Of a stretch of DNA of 64,000 nt, positions 1 through 13,424 are shown piece by piece; the first letter of the stretch is position 1; every line of letters starts with the position of its first letter. The notes beneath the pieces are model-generated. The model had not been told where the DNA came from. It was given only the letters and a program-made list of their open reading frames with translations, and did no database searches. The stretch lies in contig OX030959.1 in NCBI GenBank assembly GCA_943735955.1, positions 2,715,772 through 2,779,771 on the forward strand. The letters are read 5' to 3'. The DNA is from Piscicola geometra (lineage: Eukaryota > Annelida > Clitellata > Hirudinida > Piscicolidae). The position numbers were made by a program, and so were the translations under genes.

Positions 1-111
1 ATGATCATCCACCACTGTATAATTGAAACTACCCAGCAGTATCAGTTGCTCTTTGAGGTTTTAGTTGAAAAACAAGTCTAGCTCACAGCAGCATGTTGCA
101 ACTATGACAAC

Positions 112-226
112 CATGGGCGGCGATCTTTAGGGGTCCAAGAGTCACTACCATTAAGATGGTCCCCCCAGGATCGTCGCCCATTCTGAGTAGGACCCTCCCA
201 AGACTTGCAGCAGATCGCCGCCTTTG
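112..226. mobile_element. hAT-type MITE, 115 bp, with intact 8-bp target duplication
   Basis: The element begins CATGGGCGGCGATC and ends GATCGCCGCCTTTG, which are near-perfect terminal inverted repeats. It is flanked on both sides by the identical octamer ATGACAAC (104-111 and 227-234), the 8-bp target duplication typical of hAT elements. Its termini match those of the full-length hAT element at 9235-14048, so it is probably a non-autonomous derivative of that family. An inner near-copy of the terminus (GGATCGTCGCCCATT, ending about 183) suggests a nested or internally duplicated end. It has no coding capacity. The exact duplication indicates a fairly recent insertion. Confidence 0.88.
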
Positions 227-234
227 ATGACAAC

Positions 235-2470
235 CACTCATTCTTAAAATTGCATTCTTTGATAATTAGGCGAATAATTTTGGCAATTTATTGCATATGT
301 TAACTTGTGTGTCCTCTTCAAGAAAGCAAATTAAAACCTAAAATGAGCTTTAAGATTGACTGACAACACTCTAGGCTTAACGAAGCTTTCATGGTCAGCT
401 TATTTTGAAAATAGAAAAAATATTTTTGATAATTAAATCAGTTTTCAATTTTATACTTTTAAATATACCTGTAGTTGCATAGCTACAAATCAAGAGCAAT
501 TAACTTAACAAGCGATAAAAGATTTTGAGGTGAAGATGGAGTTGAAAGGTTTCCAACCTTTCATTCAAATTAAAATTTCTAGAAAAGACTGGAACTAAAA
601 AAGCTTTAAAAAACCTTTGAAGTTTTATTCAGTATTGGCAACCACTACCAGTTCTTCTGTTAATATTTCACTGAAACACTTAAACTATGTTTCAAAATAT
701 ATTATTCATACATAGTATTTCCATATTTTATAGACAAGCAAATGATTAATTTCAAAAGTAGAAACGAATTATGATGACGTCGTGTGCCATAAATGACTAT
801 TGGCCAACAAATTCACCTTCGTTCCATTAATCTTTTGCCCCAATCAACAATAAATCATTTCTCGTCCAGAAAACTAATCTTTTTTCTTTTATTTATCATC
901 AGGCATGTCACCTTTGAACACCCCTCTAAACATTGTTTATCACTATCCACAAATGCCCTTTAAAAGTAAGTACAAAATTTTATTTGAGAAAAACTACAAT
1001 AATTTTATAACAACTAAAAGCAGCGAAAAAGGCATAAATAAGCAAAAGCCGTAAGATAGTAAGAGATGCAGATTTTTAATATAAGGGCAAGTTGCTCTTT
1101 GTCAACAATACGACCAAAGCGTCACAATAAGCGTGTTTTGAAAAATGGCCATTGAATTAAGGATGAAACTTTGGGTTTTAGATACTTTCTTCGCCTTAGT
1201 TTTAAGTCAGTCTTCTGAGTTCTGACACAGCAACCGTGCTGTTTTTGTTACATTTTCGCAACAGAGAAGGCTTCGTGGTGTTTGTTATGGCGTGATGAAT
1301 GTGGCAGTGTTGGAAATTTAAAACATCGTCTGTTTATAAAAAATAGAGAAAACTCGATCGATAGAATGGAGAGCGCTCTCTGCATGAACATTTACTCAAC
1401 CTTGAGGCCCAATCAATGATTTTATTTTGTTTTATTTTTAACTTTTGTTTTAGAGTTGATATACTTAAAAATTTTATTCCAAATAATATTTTTTGATCAG
1501 TTTGTATTCTCAAAAGTACACTACACCGGGTCATGGATTTATTGGACCTGGAACTCACTCTCGCAGTCTTTTCTTCATTCGATAAAATCAGATCAATGGA
1601 AGAAAAGACGAATTTAAAACACACAAATGAGATGGATTGAAGGCGCAAGCACCTTCACTTTACTTCAGTAGAACGCACGTATGCCATGATCAAGATAGGT
1701 ATTGTTGTGATGATTCGTATGATGGCAGATGTGATAGGGTTCTTAATAATGAGGATATTACAAAAAAAGTATTTCATTAACATATTTAATATCCAAAACG
1801 ATTTAGAATGTTTAAAGTTAAGTTCATTATGATGAAGCGGCATTTGTACTTGGTAGAAATAACGAGAAAAAAACCAGCAATAGCACTATTAGTTCTGTTA
1901 TTTCACTATAATTATAAATAAAAAACCAACATTCACTGGTCATAAGCTTCAAAATCTTCAATACATCAAGGATGTTTGAGAGCTCATCGATCAAGGGCTA
2001 TCACTTCGGACTTGAAGTTTCTATCGCTGAACCGCCAAAACTATGAAGAATCCTAATAGAAAAAGCATTGTTTAGAAAATATTGGTTTCAGCATCTGCCT
2101 GATACACCAGCAAGAGGGGTCAGGTGGTCATGGGAGCACTAAGGCAACGCCACTTCAAGCTTGGTTCCCTTGGCGTAGTTTGCATTAACTAGACAAAAAG
2201 ACAATGAAAAAAAAAGATATAAAAAACATCCCGAAAAGTTATTCCTGCTTCATTATCCCCTCGAATGCCCGCAGCATTAAATGCTTTGTGAAAGATCGCC
2301 TGATATAACGAACACGAGGTTTCAGAATATTAAGACATTCATTGTAATTCCTAAATCTCCAAAATCATTTCAAATGTAAAACTTTTTTCAAAAGTGATTA
2401 CGATCAGTGTTAATAAATCGAATAAATTTACAACAGAAATGAAATATAAAAATCAATAAGGTGCATGAAG
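235..2470. other. AT-rich intergenic or intronic DNA, no gene recognised
   Basis: Short open frames here on both strands show no recognisable domain or splice-supported exon. If the KCNQ gene on the minus strand continues leftwards, this stretch may be intron of that gene; its next exons were not found by eye. Confidence 0.4.
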
Positions 2471-2474
2471 GAAT

Positions 2475-2570
2475 CAATCAACCAATCAAATAAATTTCTA
2501 TAGCGCTCTTTCATCAAATTCAAGAGCGCTCAAATGGTCATTCAGCACCTCAATGCGCTTCAAATACCAT
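2475..2570. repeat. Dispersed repeat with GCGCT core and ATTG-type tail
   Basis: A CAATCAATCAACC run is followed by AAATTTCTATAGCGCTC, and then further GCGCT and GCGCTT motifs. The same arrangement, a TATAGCGC core next to a simple ATTG or ATT repeat, recurs at 16418-16460 and twice at 43155-43320. This looks like the 3' end of a short interspersed element family. The boundaries are approximate. Confidence 0.45.
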
Positions 2571-3773
2571 GGCTTTTACGTGAAAACAAACAAAAGACTC
2601 CTAGAGGGTTTGATGGCTGAAGCATGATACTTCCCAATGGATCAAATGAACTGAGAAAACTCGGAATGGAGTTTGGAGGGATTTGTCATAGTGATGTGTT
2701 GGCCCGGAGGTTTTGATTGATGAGACTCATTAGTTTTGCCTCAACACTTGTAACTACGAGTGTTCCCAGGAATTTAGAAAAACTGTGCAAGGACCGGACA
2801 TGATTCGTTCGGTTTGAAATAGAGAAATGGAGAAATCGTTCAGTTGGTAGGGTATGAGAAAGATTAGATGAAGTCACTGAATGGATTAGGGCATGAAATG
2901 AGATTGTTTGAAATTTTTTTATCAATTATTTAAATTTCTTTTCGTGAACCTTTTTATAAAATTGCAAAAAAATTGAAAATCACTTTCCGTTACGGTATGA
3001 TGTGTGACCAGGTTTCGATTAAGTTGTTTTTGAAGATCTAAAGTCTTAAAGGATTAAAAGTGAACTTTGAATACATTGGAAAATCTCTTAAACCATTGAT
3101 TAAAACATCAAAACTATTTGATTTCTAGAATCGAGAAAATTCTTGATTGATGAAGAGTTAAGCGACTCATGATGCCCATTCAATTAGTGGAGCCTGTCCT
3201 AGTCTTCGATATTCGAAAGAGAAAAGATTGGTCTGAATTAATCAAAATATTGATAAAAAAACAATTTACAAACTTCAAAGAAAACTTTTCAATTTAATAA
3301 AATACAAATTTCATTTTTCACGTGAATGAGTTATATTTTTAGTTTCAAAACAAGAGATTTCAATGGCTAAAACTACTCAACGTTCTTAGAGACAAATAAT
3401 TTTATGAAAACAGCAAATATAATAATATTATCTGAACAAATCCCTTGTTTGCAGATGATATTAAAGGAAAAATAATATATTTTTATTCCACGATTTTAAA
3501 AATATGTTGATGGAAGTTTGTAAACCAACTATGAAGGTTCCTTCAATTCTCAAAATGACTTTGAAAGTAAACAAAATTTGTTCTATTAGCAATTTCGTGA
3601 CTGATTAAAAGTTACTTTTCGGGAAAATCTTTTGGTGGTAAATATCGCATATTGAGACTCAAGGATTTTCTGGTTCATACGCCATTCTTTGAGGTTATAC
3701 TTTTTATTGAACGATTCTTAATTTTTAAACATTTCAAAAATGACATAGACTTGTTTTTCATAGAAATAGCGTA

Positions 3774-4215
<442 letters not shown>

Positions 4216-5245
4216 CAATAATAAAAATGTTTTATTCCACAGTACAGCAGGCTTCGGATCCTACACTTACAAAATTAATTTAACAATTTAATAACCAGCA
4301 TGTGTGGCTGACATTGCGGATCCATTTATGTCTTTACGAATGATTCATTTTGCTGTTATTTACTGTTTATTTGCCGTTCTTCCACTCCGAGTGCTTCAAG
4401 ACCTATGCTAAACTTTCAAGTCACAAGACAACCTCCCAGGAACTCTGTGCTTTTTAAAATGGCAGCTGGTGACCCTTGCGTTTTTAATAACGGGCTCAAA
4501 ACCAGTGCTTTATAAGCAACTTATTTTTATGCTTCTTTTATTTCAAATAATTTGCATAATGTTATTAATAAATTAAATATGTATATATTTTTTAACAACT
4601 TTATTGAACTTCTAAAAACATTCTATACCGTTTTTCACAAAATTTAAACACTGTGAAAACCATAAGCTTTTAAAATCTTTTTTTAATGAAACAATTTTTT
4701 TTACAAGAAATAAATTTTCGAGGATAATTCATGGTTAATAAGGTATTTATGAAAACATCTGATTTGTATTTAGTCATTATCGCATATATTCTAGAAGCCA
4801 TATTCAAAGAAAGGCATATAGAAAAAACAAAATTTCATCTAACCTATAATTAATGTGGGGTTTCATAACTTCTATCTTTTTTTGAATAGGATTTAACTAT
4901 TTATATAGAAAAATTCAACTCTTATCAACACATTTTTTGAATTTATGCAGATTGAATTTTTCCTGAAAATCTTGTGAAGCGAGAAAAGTGTACCGGACTC
5001 ATTAGTTTGGATATGATTTATGAAAAGAAGATAATTAAAAGTTCAAATTTCAAAATAAATCAAAAAGCTGCATAAATTATAAACCTTCGAAAATAATTAT
5101 TAGTTTTTGGCTCGTAAACTAAAAAGCAGCGACAACAACCGCATTTGAATAAATACAAACCAATCTAAAAAAACATTTCTTGAACAATAATCATTCCATA
5201 TAACTCTCGCAACACCAAAAACACTAAAACATCAAAAACACGAAC
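4216..5245. other. AT-rich DNA, probable KCNQ intron
   Basis: No exon, RNA gene or repeat recognised. The stretch lies immediately downstream, on the minus strand, of the KCNQ exon, so it is probably intron of that channel gene. Confidence 0.4.
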
Positions 5246-5385
5246 ACGATGAGGTGGTAAGAGATGGACTTCCAATCCTTGGGTCGTTCCAGGAAGTTGT
5301 AGGTCTTCGCCTGCAGCTTCCTGTATCTGGCGTCCCTCCTGTTCCTCCTAGAACTCACTGGCTTCCCTAATAACGACTTTCTCAC
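5246..5385 (-). CDS. KCNQ: KCNQ (Kv7) voltage-gated potassium channel, single exon (N-terminal/S1 junction)
   Basis: Translating the minus strand from 5385 gives 46 codons plus two bases. They include SLLGKPVSSRRNRRDARYRK followed by LQAKTYNFLERPKDW. The RDARYRKLQ...YNFLERP string just before S1 is a hallmark of Kv7 channels, and the exon ends at the start of S1 (SYHLIV). Kv7 channels are tetrameric plasma-membrane channels carrying slow M-type currents that damp excitability. The acceptor is a pyrimidine-rich stretch ending in CAG at 5386-5388. The donor that keeps the family's usual phase-2 break in the Val codon before S1 is GT|gttcgt, a weak donor. In-frame stops follow in the intron, so the exon must end here. 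Upstream N-terminal and downstream S1-S6 exons were not found in the window. Confidence in the family is high; the exact donor is less certain. Confidence 0.85.
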
Positions 5386-5388
5386 CTG

Positions 5389-7140
5389 AGTTGAAAGGGT
5401 GGATTGTAGACAAGAGGATGTTGGGAGCTGAATGTTTAAAGAAAAATGAGTAGTTGTTTGAGGGAAAGTGGAATTAATTTAAAAGCTTAACAGCTCCAGA
5501 CGATCGCTTTTTCATTGTTGAGACTTTATTACGAAGAGTAAGAAACATGCAACACTACTCATTTCGGACAAGAAAGCCACAAAGCTTAATTAAAACTTTC
5601 TGAATTCGGATTAAGCAGCGTCACTGAATCAGGGACTGATGTCTATTCTTAGTTGATGCTTAAATATGAATATTATTCACAAATCCCATTGATTTTACAA
5701 GTTTTTTCAGTATTGAAATCTCTCTTCTAGACTTCAAACTTCAACTTTAAAAATGTCAAAAATGAATAATAACGGCTGGAAAAATTGACTAAACAACTTA
5801 AAAATCCCATCAACTAAACATGCTTATCTAAAAACTTACTTTTGTATTTTTTGAGTACATTCAAGCAATAAAAGATTATCTAAATGAAATCTAAAAAATT
5901 CAAGAAATGAATTGTTGATGCAATTGGCAATGAAGAAAACTGACGTGATTCATGGCTTGGTTCGTGAGGGTGAGTCGTTTGTTGGCTAGAATGTTTTCTG
6001 TTGGTTTTCTAGTGTTCATGATTTCTGTTGTTCATGATCCCTAGTGTTCTAAATGGTTGAAAAAAATGTTAAATCCAAACATGGGTGTTTTGGAATAATC
6101 TGTTAATGTTTCAAGTAAATTGTACTTTTGTTGAATTTGCTTCTATAACATAGAATCTGGGCTGGTTGTGAAGGTGGGAGGTGAGCGGTGAAAGGTGATG
6201 GAAGGGCAATGACAGCTGCAAGAAAAGAATAAATGTCGTCGGGAAAAAGATAACTTTGCGGTCGTTGTTTTTAGATATGCTAAAAGAAACCAGCATTATA
6301 ATAAATTAATTTCATAAATGATTAAATTTTAATATTTTTTTAAACTCCATTAAGCCACCATTAGGCATGCTTAATATGTCTGGGTATCACTTAGCGGACT
6401 ATAACAGTCTTTTACATTCCATTAATTGAACATTAGAGCATGATTAGAATGTAAAGCTTCAATATAGCAAATTCTCATCTCTATTTCACGAATTTTTCGT
6501 CTTAATCTGCGTTGTCATCGTCATATTATTCTTCTCTCACATTAATAATTATAAATTCACCAGTTTATAATCATATTAAATTATAATTACAACAAATCAC
6601 GAATCAACAACAACACTTACTGTTTCTAGAATAATTATTTTGCATACAATACTCATGTATCAACAGGCTTCTCTAGCTCGACAAATGCTTTCAACATCAA
6701 CAGTTGATTAATAGTTAGGTCTCAAAGAACTTTCTATTTCACAGACATTCAACAGCCGCTTACTCTGCTTGTAAATTCGTTCCTCGTCAACATGATCATG
6801 TATTTGAAATATTTGACTTGTTTTTAAATAAAATAAGTTATTTCAATAATTTAAATACTTTTTTGCGTGTAGTTTCAGTGGCCTAATCCATCAAAAGCTC
6901 GCAAATGAGGCCGATTAGCAACAAAAACGCAAAATCAACTCGATTTTTAAAAAATTCTACAAGAAAACACGCCCTGAAAAAAAGTAGCAGCATGACAACT
7001 GGTCTGCCCGCCTTTCCATTATCGAATCCACTCCAGCATAATTCCACGCCAGCTTCAGCTTATATACCACATCTGTAAAGACCATTGCAGACGACCCTCG
7101 AGAGCTGCACATCCAAGCAGAAGAAGAAGGATTCTCAATC
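5389..7140. other. AT-rich non-coding DNA upstream of the KCNQ exon
   Basis: Probably intron of KCNQ on the minus strand. No further exon with both splice sites and recognisable protein sequence was seen. Confidence 0.35.
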
Positions 7141-7154
7141 CTTCGACTTTTGAC

Positions 7155-7405
<251 letters not shown>

Positions 7406-9226
7406 TATGAGTGTTTTTAAAGTTGTCATTTTCAACTTTCTTGTTTATGGAGCAATGATTGCTGAGGCGTGATTATAGCACTTATGTGTCGCAATGACAC
7501 TTCGCAATGATTAATCTCTTTTTAAAAAGATTAAAACAAACTTAATTGAATATAATTTTTATTATAAACTATAAATTAATTTCAACTTTAATTAATTCAG
7601 TGTCAACGGATTTTCAAAGAATCGTAAATATGCCATAAAGTAGAATCGTTTCGTTCTAAAAAAAGACATTACAACTTTTGCTTCAACTTCAGGCTGTTTT
7701 GCAATTTTACGAATTATACCGCCTTAAAGTTATCATTTCACTTTTAAATTACTTCAAAAGACCATTAAATTCTGACATTTTTAATTTTATGGTATCTTAT
7801 TTTTCCGAACAGTTTGTTGTTTTTCATCTTTATTTCGGATATAATTTATCTATTTAAAAAAAAATTTAATATTGAGTGGTAGTAAAAATAAAAAGACTAA
7901 TGAAAAAAAAACTAATTTCTTCAATATTTTTCAGTCAAGAAAGTTTTGAAATTTTAAAATATATTACTTTTTAATACTGAGATTTTTGGAAATTTTATTA
8001 AACACTTACCGTAAGACAAATGTTAAAAATGTTTTTTTAACTTAAAATTGTTTTATATAGTGAGATTAAAAAAGGATTTCAAAAAAGATCGAAATCTCTG
8101 AGATATACGGATTTTTTTCATCAATTTTATAATAGAGATCCATAGTTATTTTTGATCTTCTAGTTTAAAACTTGTTTTTCAAATTATTTATTCAATATTA
8201 TAGTTTATTTTTATTTTTTTTCTATTTTTAATTCATAAAAAATATCAAATTTTTTATTCAAACTCTTTTTGGTCAAATTAATCGACGGAAAACGTAAAAA
8301 ATATTGACCGAAGTATAGTGTAACGAAAGTTAATTAGTTTGTAAATTAATAAATTATTAAGTTAACTCAAACGTTTTTTCATTAACGAAAATATTTAATT
8401 CGTTACTAACGTTTTAACGCATTAACGGGTTTTACTCATTGGATTCTAGGCCTAATAAGAAATCTGAAAGCATTTATTTTATTTATTAGGAAATTAGCCG
8501 GTCAGGTTATAATGAAAATTAATTTTTTCTTTTTTAAACCATAATGAAAATGGTCATTTTTTATCGACCAAGGAAATTAAAAAGATAAAATTCGGTTTTC
8601 CAGCTTTTGTTTCACACAGTGCCACCTGTTGACGCTGCAGACGCCGTCGCTTTAGAATGTTTTCGTCCCTGCATTAATCTTCGCTACAGCATTTATGAAT
8701 TTTAAATTATTATTTTTATCCATCAAACTACTTGCATTACATAAGCGATGGTCTTACAAAAATCTTTCTTTTTTCCTATTATGCAACTTTTTAACATTTT
8801 TGTTTAAAAATTACTTTTTATGTCAATTATTAAAATTAATTGAAATAATTTTATTTAGAAAAAACTGAATTTAAATTTCAAGCACAAAAATGAAAATGCA
8901 TAAAATGTTAACAGTGGCTAATCTTTTTGACAAATCCTCGACTTCTCTAAGAGCTTTCACAAAAGACTTTGACAATACCTAGAAACGATAAAGAAAAAAC
9001 CATTTTACGTTTTTGAAATGTTAAAAATATATTTTTAGCACAGTGATTGATTTTAAGGCTAATTTAATAAATCGACGTAAGGTTGGAGTGACATCAGCTG
9101 AAAGTTGTATGCAAACAGCTTGCATTCTATCATATTTCAAGCTTCCAAATATGTATTGTTCACACGAAACCTCTCAAACGTGCCATAAGAACAGCTTTCA
9201 AACCTTATTGGTTTATATTTCTCTGA
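7406..9226. other. AT-rich DNA, nothing recognised
   Basis: Very AT-rich sequence with homopolymer A and T runs. No exon, tRNA or mobile element could be supported on either strand up to the target duplication of the hAT element at 9227. Confidence 0.4.
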
Positions 9227-10131
9227 ATAAATACCAAGGGCGGCGATCTGTAGAAAATCTTGGGGGGGTCCACCTCAGGGTTAGAATCAAAGAACTGGTA
9301 TCGGCCAATTCAGTGACAGCGATACTATTTAGTATTGGTTGCTGTATTGCGAATTATTTTTGTATCAACTACTAATATTTGTATGGCCAACCATTAAAAA
9401 ATATTCGATACTTAATAAAAAATATTTTTCTATTGCCACTTTAAGCGATTTGAAGAAAAAAAACGATTTTAATAGCTTTTATTATTGGTCATCTATATAA
9501 ATTCAATTACAACTAGCCATCAACCCTACTAATATCAAAACCACCACTCTAAAAATATAACCACGGTCCACGAGTTTGAAGAAAAATTTAACTTTCTTTT
9601 AAAGTTTTTAGCGATTTGAAAAAAAAAGAAGTTTTGCACTGCGTGTTATAGATTCAATTAATGTTATTATTATGTTTTTTCATTCATTTACTTTTTTTTT
9701 CAATGATTTTATGAACGACTAAAAAAAAAGTTTCCACAAATCTTTTTATTATTTTGAAAAATCTATTTATCAGTTATTTTTATAAAAAAATAAATTTGCA
9801 TAACATTAAAACAACTATTTAAAAAATGTGCGCAGATTTGTATCCATATGCCTATGTTCCAATAAAATAGTGAAATTCCTTTCAATAGTGTCAAATGTAA
9901 CAATAAATGAATAATAATTAAATGTCCGGACAATCTGTTTTTACAGTCATCATATTATAGAAGTATATATAAATGTCAAGCCACTAAAAATTAGAATATC
10001 AATATAACATAAATATGTAGCAGAACTAACTAGGTAGACCAGGCATAAATCTGTATTCCTTTTGTTAATGAAACTCTAACGATAAATAAACACTTTATTG
10101 GGTTAGCCAGTCAAACAGACAGATAAATATA

Positions 10132-10539
10132 CACGCTGGGTCAAAAAAAACACACCGCTATATATTTGTATATAACTTTGGCAAATGTAAAGCGATTTTC
10201 AATTTTTTCACAGTTTGACTCAGAAATGAATAAGGAACAAGATTTAAGAAAAATTTATTTTGACCCTTTTAATCTGTAATACATTCACCTTGTGAAGTTG
10301 AAACAAATGTGAAAATATCGAAATATGTTTGTGTTTTATAATACAGTTTTCGCAAATTTCACATTTGTTTTAGTTTCACTAGGTGAAAAGAATGCACATT
10401 AAAAGAATCTAAATAAATGTTACAACATCTTGTTTTCCATTCATTTCTGAGTCAAATAGTTTTTAAAAATTTCAAATAGATTTAAATTTGCCAAATTTAT
10501 AAACAAATATACATTGGGAAATTTTTTTGGCCCACTGTG
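10132..10539. mobile_element. Tc1/mariner-type foldback MITE nested in the hAT element
   Basis: The left end CACGCTGGGTCAAAAAAAA and the right end, whose reverse complement is CACAGTGGGCCAAAAAAAT, form imperfect terminal inverted repeats. Both are flanked by TA (10130-10131 and 10540-10541), the Tc1/mariner target duplication. The interior is a long imperfect palindrome: TTGAAACAAATGTGAAAAT near 10300 pairs with ATTTCACATTTGTTTTAG near 10357, and GACTCAGAAATGAATAAGG near 10217 pairs with CATTCATTTCTGAGTC near 10438. It has no coding capacity. It lies just downstream of the transposase stop codon. Confidence 0.78.
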
Positions 10540-10600
10540 TATATTCAGATAACAAAGAATACCTTCTCTGTCTGTTCTCCTATCTTCTCTCCACAGCTCG

Positions 10601-13005
10601 CTAACTCCAATTTCCAAAAAGACCCCTTCGAATGTCTGACCGACTAGCAAATTCTTCTGCTAGCTTTTTTAAATCTATACTGTCAAGTATATCCTGATGT
10701 GCATGACAACTGGCCAGTGAATTCAAGCGAGGCTGTGTCATAGTTGCACGCAACCAAGTCTTAAGACGCCGCAAAGCACTAAAAGATCTTTCTGCAGTAC
10801 AGGACGTTGTTGGACAAACAAGCATCAACCTGATCAATCTTTCAACCTGAGGAAAGAGATGTCTGACTTCCGGGATCATAGCTTACATTATTTGTTGCAC
10901 TTGTGATAAAGTTCTGTATTCATTCTGGTCTTTAAACATAGCTAACTGTGAACAAATACTATTTGCATTTAACTCACGATACTGCTTGCAAATATCATGG
11001 TTCACTTCACCAGTTAGCCACATTTTCTCCAGCTGAAAGTATAAACGCAAACCAGGAGAATCTCGATTGAACCTTTCTGTGAGTTGCATGATTGCAATGT
11101 CTATAACAGCGTAATATGCTGCTCGATAATGCTCTTCGGGTGTTGTTGCTACATAAGCTGGGCTCACCCCACAACACTTTTGGGGCGGCTTTCGCACCCG
11201 AGGTACAGCAATCGGCTCAAGATCATATGCCAAAACCATTCTGTTGACATCTCTGAAAATGGCGTTAAACTGTTTATCTGCTCGTAGGCGATGCAGTTCT
11301 TGCACAACTGAATCAGTCGCTGCAACCATTCCACTGACCGTGGCACTTGCTGATTGCAACGATCTGTTTAACTGTTCCAGAAGTGATAACACTAAAACAA
11401 CTACCTTGAGGGCCAGCGCAGTAGTGCCCTAATGAAGGGGATAAAAAAGACCTCGAGCCTTTACAGCTGTTTCATCAACAGTACCATTAGAAGCTAATGA
11501 TTCCAAGCTAACAAGTATTATTTCATAATGTTCAAACACAGAAGACACTGCAGATACTCTGGTCAGCCATCTTGTAGGACAAAGAAGTTTTATACTATAC
11601 TTCTTATTCAGTGGCTCATCAGGCAAGTCAATTATAAGAGACACTAAAGCATCACTAAATTGCTTCTTGAACTTCCCTGAACGATTGTACAAGGCACCTA
11701 ACTCTTGGACAAACTGAAGTGAATTGCTCACAAAGGGATTTGCGGCAGCTGTATGCTAGGCAACAAAATTTGCACAGTGTGCAGAACAGTGGAAAAACAA
11801 TGCAAGCGGATGCTCACTGCTGATAATAGCCTGACAACCATTGTATCGGCCGCTCATGTTAGCAGCGCCGTCATAAGTCTGTGCTCTGAGGTTTTCTATA
11901 GGTAGCATAATTCTGATCAGAACATCTTTTACTATAACAGATAATGTTTTTCCGGTCGTGTCTGGTGGGCTGAATAAACCAATAAATTGTTCATTAACAT
12001 TGAGAGCTTCATCAACAAAACGAATGCATATCGATTCCTGCTCTAACCCATTGCAGTCTTGTGTGCCGTCAACCACAACACCAAACTGGCATGATTCGGC
12101 ATTAACAGTGCACACTATGTTTTCAACGATAAAATGAGCTAAAAGCATCAGCATTTCATTTTGGCAGTCATGCGATATGAAACTTGTAGTTTGATTTAAC
12201 CAAAACTTTAGTTTATTATGTCTTTCAGCTAGCAAAGCCAGTAATTGATTATAATTGTCATTCTTTTCAATATGCCCTCGAAATGGTAAAGCCTGGCGTG
12301 CAAGAAAGCGTATAACGGAAAAAAGCTGCAAAAGACAACTACGATTACCTGCTTGCTCAGTGAGCTTTTGCTTGGAAAGCTGTGCACAAATAGACGGTTT
12401 CTTCAATTGTTGAAGTTGGAATGCAGCGTGAGAGTGGCATGCTGATTTTTCATGTTTTTCAAATTTTTCAATTGCTTTTTTCCAGTTAACAAAACCATTG
12501 TCTATGAAGGCGTCTTCATTTTGTGTGGTTAATGATAATAAAGACAGGCTTTTAGCTTTTGAACAATGGAAGCATAACATTTTGTTTATCTCGGTTACAT
12601 GGAGCCAATGAAAGCGCTTAAACCATGCCGATTGGAATGTGAGAATTTTCTTTCTCTTTCCAACAAGTATTTCCTGTTTGAAAAGATGCATTACAGATAA
12701 TGGCTGATTAGGAGCATCAAAAACAAAATTTTCTTGAATACTTGTAGATGACTGTGTGTTGACTGCTGTAGTTGAACATTCAACTTTTTCTGAAGTACTT
12801 CTGCTACTTTGATAATTAGATGTTTCTGATTTACCCTGTATTCAAACATTAGTAAATATTTAAAAAAATTAAAAAAAGTTTTTTATAGTTATTTCTTACT
12901 TACAAAGCTTGAAAACTGATGAACTGAAAGTGTAACCTCGTGTTCGAGTTCAAAGGAATCAGTGCATAAACACCTTTTTTTAGTTTTAGTAAGATATTTA
13001 TCCAT
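10601..13005 (-). pseudogene. hAT transposase (ZMYM1-like, two exons), inactivated by three in-frame stops
   Basis: Exon 1 (13005-12904) starts MDKYLTKTKKRCL and ends at a consensus donor, TTT|GTAAGT. Exon 2 starts at 12835 after an ACAG acceptor and runs to a stop at 10601-10603. The joined product is about 778 residues. It holds a TTF/BED-like Cys/His zinc finger (LCFHC, then FEKHEKSACHSH), a DUF4371-like catalytic region with acidic residues in VVVDGTQD and AQTYDGAANMSG, and a C-terminal hAT dimerisation region with CPTTSCTAERSFSALRRLK. Stops interrupt it at 11756-11758 (TAG), 11429-11431 (TAG) and 10883-10885 (TAA). All segments share one frame, so there are no indels, which fits recent death by point mutation. 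The enzyme would excise and insert this element and the related MITE. Confidence in the family is high; the assignment of catalytic residues is inferred. Confidence 0.92.
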
Positions 13006-13424
13006 GATAAAACAGATAGAACAGTATAAACGAAATTTTAGAAACAATTCAAATCCGTCTGCTTGCAAAAAGTGAACCGGTCTTTTCGGAAAAGCATCCC
13101 TACTTTAATAAACTGTTTTAATCTTTGGAAGTAGTTTGTTCTATTTTTAGATTTAGAAAGCAGTGCATGCTCTAAACTATTATTAGCAATCAGCTTAGCT
13201 TGAAAGTCCCAAGATAGGATAAATCATATATGTACAATACATGTATTATATTGGATGAATATTGTGGTAGCGTCTTTTTTTGCTTCGCGATTCGCAATTA
13301 TCGAATTAATTTTTTTTTTCTTTTTTAATTGTGCTTATTTGAGACAGCTCCAAGAGCTTTGTTCTTTAATAAATTTTTTTAATGTTTGAAGCCTTTTGAA
13401 ATTCATCTAAAAAATTGAAAGGGC

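Noticed and set aside
10441..10650. Minus-strand open frame overlapping the transposase end
   Set aside because: It overlaps the foldback MITE and lies in a different frame from the transposase, with no domain.
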